Of a stretch of 64,000 bases of DNA, positions 45,136-54,237 are shown piece by piece. Both the position numbers and the translations under genes were made by a program. The notes under the pieces were generated by a model. The model made no database searches. It saw only the letters and a program-made list of their open reading frames with translations, and was not told the DNA's origin. The first letter of the stretch is position 1. Each line of letters begins with the position of its first letter. Origin of the DNA: Prorocentrum cordatum (Eukaryota; Sar; Dinophyceae; Prorocentrales; Prorocentraceae); the NCBI GenBank assembly GCA_963575745.1, contig CAUYUJ010014194.1, forward strand, positions 107,501-171,500. The letters run 5' to 3'.

Positions 45136-45138
45136 AAG

Positions 45139-45319
45139 CACTGCAGAAGCGCAAGCTTTCGGAGCTCTGCGCGGATTTCCTGGATCGGCGCCCGGCCCCG
45201 CCCTGGATCGGCGCCTCCGGCGCCGCCCCTGGCGCGCTCCGCGCGCCATGGAAAGGGGGGTGCCAGCGCAGATGCGCGACAGTCGCGCGGAGCTCCGCGA
45301 AGTTTGGGTTTATGCAGTA
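45139..45319. mobile_element. Foldback element related to 44136..44341
   Basis: The left arm CACTGCAGAAGCGCAAGCTT then TCGGAGCTCTGCGCGGATTT faces a right arm whose complement reads ACTGCATAAACCCAAACTTC then GCGGAGCTCCGCGCG. The core word GCGCGGATTTC(C/T)(T/C)GGATCGGC is shared with the first element. The arms are more diverged, so this is probably the older copy. Confidence 0.6.
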
Positions 45320-45508
45320 TTATGTTCCTCTATATAAAAGGGGCAGGACACGCCAGGCCCCCCGCGAGCGGACCTGCGGACCCCTGACGCAGGCGCGCCT
45401 GCCGCGTGCACGGCGCTCGGTCCTGGTCTGAGGGCCTCCCACTGGCGCACGACCGTTTTCTTCTGCGAGCCCAGGTGCCGAGCGCGTGCTCTGTGCCCAC
45501 TGTTGAGC

Positions 45509-46620
45509 CTCCGCTGGCCAAGGGGAGGAGGAGGAAAAGGCGGAGGAAGGAGGAAGGAGTAAGGAGGAAGGAAGAAAAGACTGAGGAGGAAGGACAGCAC
45601 GTGGACATTCTATCCGAACCCTGTGGCCCAAGATGCTCCCCAGACCCCCCGAGATTAATATTGATGGCGTGGCGACGGGGGGGGCGTGAGTGGGCAGAAA
45701 TATTCGAACCCCAAAGCAACGCCTTTACTGAGATCAATATTGATGTCGGGGGCGCGGGGGTGCTTTAGAATCCCCCTCGAATGTGCAAGGCCTCGAATAG
45801 ATTGCCCATGTACGGGAGGAAGGAGGAAGGAGGAGGGAAGGAGGAGAGGGTGGGAGGGAGGAGGCGGAGGAGAGCGACGAGAACGACGACGGTGGCCAAG
45901 GGGAGGAAGAGCAAATGCGGAGGAAGTAAGGAGAAGGAGGAGGGAAGGAGGAAGGGGGAGGGAGGAAGGAGGGAAGGAGGAGGGAAGGGAAGGAAAGTGG
46001 TGGTGGAGGTAGGAAGGCGGATTAGAGCGACGAGCAACGACGAACGTTGGCCAAGGGGAGGAAGAGGAAAGGGAGGAGGAATGAAGGATGAAGGAGGAGT
46101 GAAGGGAGGAGGGATTAGGGAGGAAGGGAAGGGAGGGATGAGGGAAGGAGGAAGAGGGTGGGGAAGGGAGGAGGGAAGGAGAGGGAGGGAAAGGGAGGAT
46201 AGGGGGGTAGGGAGGGGCGGGAGGGAGAGCGACGACACGTCTACGGGTTGGCCAAGGGGAGAAGAGAAAGGGCGGAGGAAGGAAGGAGGAAGGAGGAGGG
46301 AAGGAGGAGGAGGAGGGGAGGAAGGAAGGAGGAGGAGGGAAGGAGGAGAAGGGGGGGAGGGAGAGGAAGGAAGGAGGAGGGAAGGGAGAGAGGGGGGAGG
46401 AGAGAGGCGGAGGATAGCGACGAGGACGAGCACGACGACGGTGGCCAAGGGGAGGAAGAGGAAAGGGCGGAGGAAGGAAGGAGGAAGGAGGAGGGAAGGA
46501 GGAGGGAGGAGGGAGGAAGGAAGGAGGGAGGAGGGAAGGAGGAGAGGGGGGGAGGGAGGAGGGAAGGAAGGAGGAGGGAAGGAGGAGAGGGGGGGAGGGA
46601 GGAGGCGGAGGAGAGCGACG
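45509..46620. repeat. Polypurine minisatellite
   Basis: G/A-only DNA built of AGG/GGAAGG words, punctuated by the landmark GGCCAAGGGGAGGAAGAG at about 45509, 45894, 46047, 46250 and 46442 and by GCGACGAGCACGACGACGG. Spacing varies (about 150-385 bp). Long frames on both strands are compositional artefacts. Confidence 0.85.
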
Positions 46621-46796
46621 AGCACGACGACGGCGGCGACGACAACGACGACGGCGGCCACGACCAGCGGGGGCCGCGACCGGGCGCTCGGGGGCGGCCC
46701 GCGGAGGCCCCCTATGCGTGCGGGGACCCGCCGGTCGCCGGAGAGCCCTGCGATGCTCCGGAGCTCCGGCGATCGATCGATCGATCGAAGGCCAAC

Positions 46797-46915
46797 CATA
46801 TCCTCCTCCTCCTCCTCCTCCTCCTCCTCCTCCTCCTCCTCCTCTCTCCTCCTCCCTCCCCCTCCTCCTCCTCCCCCTCCTCCTCCTCCTCCCCCTCCTC
46901 CCCCTCCCCTGCGTG
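46797..46915. repeat. (CTC)n microsatellite
   Basis: CTC/CCC triplets flanked on both sides by GATCGATCGATCGAT words (46770-46790 and 46963-46977). Confidence 0.95.
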
Positions 46916-46984
46916 CAGGGGGCCGCCGGTCGCCGAAGCCCTGCGGTGTTCAAGGGCTCCGGCGATCGATCGATCGGTCGAAGG

Positions 46985-47170
46985 CTCCCAGAGATCCAAC
47001 GTAATGAAAAAATCAAGACGGAGGTTTTTCTCAAATTTCGGCCCCCGGGGGCCCTCGCCGGGCCCCGGGACCGTCAGAAAACGACTCAGGATGAAACACC
47101 GGTCCTGGGGAATGGGTCGAGATTTCCAAGGACCGCGCATTGAAAAAATCACGACATCGGATATTTGGGA
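46985..47170 (+). repeat. Dispersed repeat family B, copy 1 (protein-like)
   Basis: This 185-bp segment matches the reverse complement of 63256..63430. Both copies keep the same frame open, starting KKSRRRFF and continuing to RSWGMGR and GPRIEKITTSD. Many differences fall at third codon positions. It may be a fragment of a repeated coding sequence or only a dispersed repeat. Confidence 0.6.
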
Positions 47171-47406
47171 AGGCTAATCATGTGGGTCGATCGAGGATCG
47201 ATCGATCGAACCCCCCCTTGGAGGCCCCCCGGGTGGCACCCGGAGGCCCCCAGAAGCTCCCAGGGGGGTCGCTCGATCGAAGATCAAGCATATGCCTGAT
47301 GCTCAATCGATCGACGGCGGCGGCGGCGCCGACGATGACGGCGCCGCAGCTGGTGTTGGCGTCGGCGCCGCCGCCGCCGTCGGCGGCAGCGGCGGTCGAC
47401 TACATG
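47171..47406. other. GATC-rich and GGC-triplet spacer
   Basis: GATCGATCGATC words at 47195-47211 and 47274-47312, then GGC/GAC triplets. No gene seen. Confidence 0.5.
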
Positions 47407-47520
47407 CAAGAGTGACCCTTCGCTGGAATGACCTTTGGTGCGGGCCCACAGTTGTACCGCCAGCACCAGCTGGCGTGCTGATTTCGCATTCCTAAAGCCG
47501 CGCACCAAAGGTCACTCTTG
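47407..47520. mobile_element. 114-bp element with CAAGAGTGACC inverted ends
   Basis: It begins CAAGAGTGACC and ends GGTCACTCTTG, a perfect 11-bp inverted pair. A second paired word, TTTGGTGCG/CGCACCAAA, lies inside. A 127-bp diverged relative is at 48118..48244 and a partial one at 16746..16795. It is too short to code and is MITE-like. Confidence 0.65.
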
Positions 47521-49030
47521 CCTAGGTCGGAAACTGGAGCACATACATTACCAGTGGCGGGCTGTTTTCAATCCCAAGAATGTTTGAGTGTCAGGGACGA
47601 CGTCGGGGTGGTGTGGTGTATACTTCGTGTCCCCGTTTCCCTGGAGAGGTAACGAAAAATGTCTACACAAGGACCCCGTACACACCAGGATCCGCTTCCC
47701 TGTGCGAGCTTCAGTGCGCGGCCAGAAGAAGCGTCGGTGTATAGAGCTCGGCTCCTTACTGGGTCACTCCGACGTGTAGCCGAAGGAGCGGCGTCGTCAT
47801 CGTCGCCTGTGGCGGCGGCGCCGATGACCGCGGCGGCGGCGGCAGCCGGCCGCCGGCGCAGCAGGAGATCGCGGCGGCCCGCACGCTGCTGGCCGAGCTG
47901 CGCGCCGGCACCGGGGAGCGGCGGCGCCTTGCGGCGGAGCGGGTCGAGACAGGCTCGCCGCGTCCACGTCGTCGTCGACGTCGTCGGCGTCGTCGGCGTC
48001 GTCGTCGGCGTCGTCGTCGTCGTCCTCGTGTTCGTCTCGTCCTCGTCGCCGTCGCCGTCGCAGGTGGCGGCTTCGGCGGCGGCGGCGGCGCTGCCGTTGC
48101 CGCCACGCCTCGGCTGCACGCAGGAGTGGCTCTTCGCCGGAGTGGCCTCTTCGCCGGGTCCCCCCAGCACCGGCTTGCGTGCTCGGAGCTGGCCCACCCG
48201 CGGCGCACCGAAGCAGCGCACCAGAGGTCACGCTTGCCTGAGGTCACTCGCATGTGGCCAGGCAACGCCGCCGCCGCCGACGGCGACGGTTGCGGTGTCT
48301 TCGTCGTCGTCGACGTTGTCGCAGCCGTCGACGGCGGCGCCGCCCTCGACGGCGGCGGCGGCGACGGATGCGGCGGCGGCGGCCACGACGAGCATCGAGG
48401 ATCGAGGGTCGACATTTGTTGCCAGAATGGGGTGGGCCAAGGTTTTTTATGTTTTTTTCTGTGGTTGGTAAATCTGTCCCCAGCGCCATGACTGAAGGGG
48501 GCTGGTGGAGGCATGCCCGAAAAGTAGCAAGCTACGGTACGGGCTTGTTTTTGGTTGAAGAAGTGAGTTTTGAGGAAAGTGCGGAAAGTGTTCGCTCCAC
48601 GTCGGGGCCTCGATAAACATCATGATCCGGAGGGTTCTGTGTAGAAGCTGGAACGAAACGCTGGGACCAGACGTTCACAAACTTCAAGGACTGCGTGCCC
48701 GCTCGAAGACGGCGCGCCTCCCGCACGGAATCATTCACAAGGGGGTGCGGAGGCCTTGGGAGGCCATTGGAGCGCGGATATCAACGTGCGAGGGATCGTG
48801 GCCGTGTAAGCACGGATCCAGCGCAATTTGCAAGGGATCGTGGCGTTGGGAGTGCGGATCCAGCGTCACGATCCAGCGTAACTTTCGTGGGATCGTTTGC
48901 CTGGGAGCGTGGGTCCAATGCAACTTGGGATGGGTCGTGGCCCTAGAAGCGCAAGCCAGCGAAATTTGCGACACTTCGTGGCGCTGGCAGTGGGGACCTA
49001 ACTAGTGTAGTTCTTGACGCTCCCCACCAC
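47521..49030. other. No supported gene; GTC/GGC triplet-rich
   Basis: GCG and GTC triplet arrays (47810-48080 and 48290-48400) open long frames in all directions, but codon repeats explain them. Bases 48780-48990 contain irregular repeats of GGATCGTGGC / GCGGATCCAGCG type just before the channel gene. Confidence 0.5.
48118..48244. repeat. Diverged copy of the CAAGAGTGACC element
   Basis: The left end CAGGAGTGGCTCTTCGCCGG and right end GCGCACCAGAGGTCACGCTT correspond to those of 47407..47520 with scattered transitions. Confidence 0.55.
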
Positions 49031-49034
49031 CCGT

Positions 49035-49070
49035 CCGTGGCCCTCTGGCTCAAGGCCATCTCGGCCCCAG
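49035..49070 (+). other. Eroded tandem spliced-leader relict upstream of the channel gene
   Basis: 49035-49054 reads CCGTGGCCCTCTGGCTCAAG, which matches DinoSL with one gap and about three substitutions. 49055-49070 reads GCCATCTCGGCCCCAG, which matches the SL 3' part GCCATTTTGGCTCAAG at 12 of 16 positions. A full SL joined to an older truncated SL is the known signature of repeated mRNA recycling in dinoflagellates. It ends 49 bp before the channel ATG. Confidence 0.6.
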
Positions 49071-49119
49071 CTGCGCGCCCCACCGGCAACCTTCCGCAGC
49101 CCGCCCTGACTTCGCCAGG

Positions 49120-50785
49120 ATGGGGCGCACCCCACGAGCGCACGCGGTGTCATCTTCCTCACCGAGACTGCGGGCGTCGTCGCACAGCCCCAAGAACAGC
49201 CCCAGGGGCGGCTCCCAGCAGGGCGCACCCAGGTCGCCCAGAGACCGCCGCCAGGCGCCCGTGCCGCCCATCGCTGGGACCCGGCCCGATGCGGCGTGGC
49301 ACCGCGCGGCCGCGCGGCAGGAGCGGCAGCCCACCGACGGTGTGCTCGAGGATGACTTCGGCGAGGCCCTGTCGTTCCGGTCGCAGCTGGCCAAGTTCCA
49401 GCAGTACCTGCAGCCGGAGGAGCTCCTGGACGCCAGCGGCTCTGCCAGGCAGCCCCACCCGAGGCGATCCCCGAGGCCGGGCCAGCTCGAGCAGGCGCCC
49501 GCCTCCCTGCCGGGCCAGCTGGAGGTGGCCCTCGCGCGGCACGCGGCGGCGCTGCAGGAGGCCGCGGCGCAGCACCGGGCGGAGCTGACGCGGGCGGCCG
49601 AGCTGATCGGGCAGGAGCTCGGGCGCGCGGTGGGGGAGGCGCTGCTGCGCGGCCAGAGCTCGGCGGCGGCCTCCGCGCGCGGCGCGCCGCCCGCCGCGCG
49701 GGCCGGCGGGAGCGTGCCCCCGCAGGCGCGGCGGGTCGAGGAGGAGGCGGCGGCCGGCGGCCGGCGGGAGCGCGAGGCCCCGAAGCCCTCGCCGCCAAGC
49801 CCGTCGAAGCCCGTCGTGGCGATCGGGGGCCTCGCCGACGTCGATCCAGCCGGGAGCGATCCGCTCGGAGGCGGCGAAGCGCGAAGGGTGAGCAGCCGCG
49901 GCGGGAGCGACCCAGATGCCAGGGGAACCACAAAAGAATCGAGCTGTTCTGCGGCGAGCTACTCTGTCCTGGGCTACTCAGAACGGGGTGGGCTCGAGAG
50001 GTTGATCAGGGGTGTCACGGCAGGAATGAACGTGGAAGAGCCGCAACACCACGGACCTCTAGCGGAGTTTGTTCAAAGCAGGGCATTTGAAATCGGTTGC
50101 AACTTGGTCGTTCTCTTGAACTGTATATTCGTTGTCTGGGCGGCGAATCACTCAGTGGGGACTTCCGATGCAAATGACACGATTACGTCGGCTGAATTCG
50201 TTTTCACTGCATTTTATTGTGTTGAGCTCGTCTTGAAGCTCTGGGTCCACCGATTGTTCTTCTTCGCCAACGAAGACGCGGCATTCAATATATTGGACTT
50301 GGCTTTGGTGCTCATGGCTCTGTTCGAGATTTCGATATTACCACTCCTGCAAACAGGCTTGGGCGCAGTAGACCCTACGTTTTTGCGGATCCTCCGCATC
50401 TTCAAGGTCGTCAAAGTCCTCCGAATGATGCGCGCCCTCCACGCGTTCAAGGACATCCGCGTAATGATAGATTGTTTGGTGCACTCAGTCTGGCCCTTGG
50501 TTTGGGCGAGTGCACTGCTCGGATTCCTATCATCCCTCTTCGCCATTTACTTCGTCCAAAGTGTGGCTGCCGCTTTCTCGGATGGCAACCTGAGCCCCGC
50601 CCAAGAGAAAGAGTTGCTGGAGCACTTTGGACAGGTAGAGACAGCGGTGTTCTCGCTGATAGTGGCCACGACAGGAGGCAACGACTGGGCATATTATTAC
50701 GAGAGGCTGGAGCCATTAGGGGGCTTTGCGTGCGTTGTATACGTCGTCTACATAATGTTCATGTTCCTTGCGGTGATGAACATCG
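49120..50785 (+). pseudogene. Voltage-gated cation channel, N-terminal half (S1-S6), interrupted
   Basis: A single-domain ion-transport protein. Residues 1-310 are Pro/Arg/Ala-rich cytoplasmic sequence with a helical HAAALQEAAAQHRAELTRAA stretch. S1 is about 323-343 (GCNLVVLLNCIFVVWAANH), S2 357-377, S3 389-407, and S4 420-443 with spaced arginines and lysines (FLRILRIFKVVKVLRMMRAL). S5 is 459-482, the pore loop 506-524 (SLIVATTGGNDW) and S6 534-555 (VVYIMFMFLAVMNI). The gene is cut at base 50785 by a LINE, and the remainder resumes at 58206 in a compatible frame. The start ATG 49120 lies shortly after an SL relict. No introns are visible. The interrupted gene would give a channel lacking the end of S6 and its C-terminal regulatory region. 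Confidence 0.88.
50771..50785 (+). repeat. Target-site duplication, left copy (15 bp)
   Basis: CGGTGATGAACATCG is identical to 58191..58205. It encodes the VMNI residues of S6. Flanking bases differ on both sides. Confidence 0.85.
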
Positions 50786-53700
50786 ACGGTATTGTCACCA
50801 CCCTCCTGCACATCGTGCTCGGGGCCGTCGGGTCGGACCCCTTGTCCGAGACGAAGACTGCACCCCGCAGTCAAGGTGACGAACATCAAATATCTTGGGA
50901 AGAAGTAACACTCCTTGACCCTTGTGGCCGGGTAGTGAGTACTGCTGAACCAGATGTTCAGCATGACGGATCAGTTGAAGATGTGGATTCCTCAGACGAC
51001 CCATTGTTCGGAGGAGGAGTCAACCGACGTGGCGGGAAGAGTGCAGCCAAAGCGACGAAGGGGCGTCGTGAGGTAGCAGATCTTGCCAACCAGGTGACCC
51101 AGATCACCACAGTTTTGAATAAGTTGACAGAGAAGATGGGAGTGGAGTCTCAGGTGGCTGTGGGGAAGCCGCCAAAGAAGCGCACGCCCAAGAATACCCA
51201 AGTACCGCCAACACTTCAGAAGATTCGCGAATATCTGAAGTACATGCGGGTCAATCACATTAAGGTCACAGAGGAGCAAGTGCAGGACAAGCTGCGCGGC
51301 CTCCTCTCGAGAACCACGGCAGCATCGACGTGGTTGAACGGGGGACCTGCTGCCGAGAAGGCGCAGGATACGAAGTTGGTCGTGCACTCTCAGCCGTGGG
51401 GAACGGCGAAGATCGTCAAGGCCGCGAATATCAGGGCGACGACACTGGACGGCCCTGCTGTCATCACGTGCCAGTCGGCCACAGAGTACGAGCAGGCCAC
51501 ACAGTGGCTCGGCTCCATCAAAGAACAACCCAGTGGGATGACGTTCATTGTCTTCAATGCACCGTCGATTTTGGCTGGGGCTACTACTACGGAGGTCATG
51601 TGTGAGACATCTGTTGGGGTCAGACCACACACGGCTCAGATTATTATGACAGGGACCTCGCCACCGACTCGCCAGGGGCTACCCACGGGCTTGAAGGATG
51701 ATGAGGTCTCGACAGCACCACCCTTGGCCACGGCAGCACTACGGCTCACGATTGCGGAGGCGTTCGCTGACGATGCTACGTATGCGACGGTCAAGGAGAA
51801 ACCAGTGGCGATGGCGACGGTACTATTTCCTCAAGTGCTGGCAGCCAAGATTTTGAAGGTCAAGGGAGCAGTCAACTACCAGACAGAGTCGACGGCGATT
51901 ATCCTTGTGCGAGAGAATGATACAGAGGCATTATTGAAGTGGACCGCCCCGCCAGGGGTATTTTTGAATAGACAATCTAGTAAGCTGGTGCCAGTGTGGC
52001 ACAAACTACGCGAGGGCGAGAACATGATGACGTACTTCACCAGGGTGACTGCTGCAGCCGCCCAGGTCGAGGGCCGCTTGGTGTATCGCCCATCAGACAA
52101 TGCATCCTTAGGAATCTTATCCCAGAAGCCCATGGCGGCGGACATCCAACCTCGATGGTACTTGCAGAAGTGCCCTGAGCACTGGTCATCATCCCAGGAG
52201 GTCGAGGAGTGGGCTAAAGCCAGAGGGTTCCAGAATATTGACGGCATCACACGATCGAGCAAGAGAGCCTGGTTTCTACGAGCTGATCTGGACGGATTGG
52301 TCAAAGATCAGGTATGCACTTTCAAGTCGGGGATCATAGCTAGCCTAGCTGCGCCTCGCAGGACATCATCACGACCGCCTCCACAGGCCAAAGGAGCATC
52401 AGCGTGGGGGACTCCCGCGCCGGCCAGGGCTCCAGTGCAGGAGACGACAGCAGACGTGAAAGCAGAAGAACGAGACAAGGACGGCGACGTGGGCATGGCG
52501 AATGCCGAGGAAGGTGGACCGCAGCGGCCGCCGCAACCTGGCACAGCAGCAGCAGCCACAGCAGCAGCAGCAGCACCACCACAAGCTCCACAGGCGCCCA
52601 TGAGGCCTCCATGGGAGGCATATTTCAATGAGAAGTGCTGCGGGGGGGAAGGAGATTGTTTCTTCTTGATGGCCTCCCACGGCATACGAGCGAACCAATC
52701 CAAGCCAAAGCAGATGGCGGAGAAGGAGATGGGCCCTGGCGGCGCACTCCAAGCCAACTTGCGCATGATCGTGTCCGCCACCATGACGGATAACAAACGC
52801 TACCCCCAGGAGGAGGCCCGCAAGGCAGCCAAGACTGGGGAATGGGCCACATCGGCCATGGTAAGAGCAGCAGCGGTCACCACGAAGACGAATTTCTCCA
52901 TCTGGAAAAAGTCCCGCACTGGAACATGGACCTTGTATACCGCCCCAGCGGACATCAAGACCAAGCAGACGGTGTGGGCAACGTTGGTGGACAAGCACTA
53001 CAAACTTCTTCTTCCAAAGGCGGGTGTTGAGCTACCCCAGGAGATTTTGACACGATGGACGACTGCAGCATTCCCATGCCCAGCACGATTTACGGGGGGA
53101 GGAACGGGCAGCGAACCACACACACCGTCAGCGCGAGCTCCGTCGACCAGAGGAGCACGCAGCATGCTGGGCCTCAGCCCAGCTTCGACCAAGAAGACCA
53201 CGAGAGCCTTGAATGCAGCCAGGAGTATGCTGGGCCTCAGTCAGTCGGGGCGTTCCAAGACCTCGAAGGCGACGGCCAAGGCATCCTCGAAGCCAACGGC
53301 TAAACGACTGGCACGCGCTAGGAGTATTCTGGGACTATCGGTCGGCGATGAGGCAGTCGTTGATCCTCTCCCTGATCATGATCTACCAGCATGCCGTCCT
53401 GAGCGCTACAACTATTATTTTTGCGACTGCGGGTGGAAGCCCGAAGGAGCGCATGCACCCTGTCATGTTCTACAACACGCACGAGTACACTGGCGTGCCT
53501 GCAAGGGCACACCACCGCCCAAGGAGCCACCTGAGAATAGGGCAGCACGGCTGAGGGCGGTGACCAGCTTATCATACATGGACAAAGGTAAGCGAGACAA
53601 AGCTTGGAGGAGGTACACTACATGGTACCAGTCTCTACCCGAGGAGGTGAAGCCCAGCGTCTGCCAGATCACGGAGGACAACGTTGAAACGGTCAAGGAC

Positions 53701-54078
53701 GGCAAGCAGGGCAACACGGTATATTCTTGTACGAGATGCGGCAGACGTAAGACGTTGGCCAAGCATATCCTGAAGAAAGGTAACACCGCGTGGGCGGTCT
53801 GTGCCAGGCGACCAGGAGATCCACGCAAAGTCAAGGAGGCTACACACGACGTCTGGGCCAGGATGGTCAACAGGGACTACGCTGACCAGATCGAGGCGGC
53901 ACATAAGAAGACGCAGGAAAAGCAGAGACGCAGACAACGTACTCCAGAGATGAAGGCCAAGCGCCAAGAGTATTTCAAGAGGCAGAAGCTGATGCGGATG
54001 CTACGCAGACCTGCAGCAGTGGCTCCCAGCGAGGCGCCGGAGCAGGAGGAGGCAGCCGCAGCCTCAACATCGTCGTGA
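50786..54078 (+). CDS. LINE ORF1, coiled coil, OTU-like protease and zinc fingers
   Basis: The frame is continuous with the upstream channel frame. Within the element the first in-frame ATG is 51136, giving 980 codons, and the true start is unclear. Features numbered from channel residue 1: coiled coil about 655-680 (VADLANQVTQITTVLNKLTE); a Thr/Ala-rich middle; an OTU-like domain about 1170-1300 with GEGDCFFLMASHGI (Asp/Cys of the protease signature) and VDKHYKLLLPK (candidate catalytic His); three ARSMLGLS-type repeats (1348-1408); a FCDCG...C...H...H...C finger (about 1434-1462); and a SCTRCGRRKTLAKHILKK finger (about 1536-1562). The tail is Lys/Arg-rich and then acidic. It ends at TGA 54076, followed by C. 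Its probable role is RNA binding and particle assembly. The protease target is unknown. Confidence 0.8.
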
Positions 54079-54237
54079 CGGGATCCGCTCCTGGGAGGAG
54101 GAGGCCACCGAGCTGAAGGCCACGATGACTCCCAGGGGCAACCACTACCCAAGCGGCAGAAGAAAGCTTCGACAAATGTGAAAGCATCGAGGGCCTCATC
54201 TTCGGGGGCTACTACGGCTTCAAAGAAAGCAAGGGTC

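Noticed and set aside
45655-47034. Pro/Ser-rich and Glu/Gly/Arg-rich ORFs over 300 aa
   Set aside because: Produced by polypurine/polypyrimidine DNA. No domains and no codon bias beyond composition.
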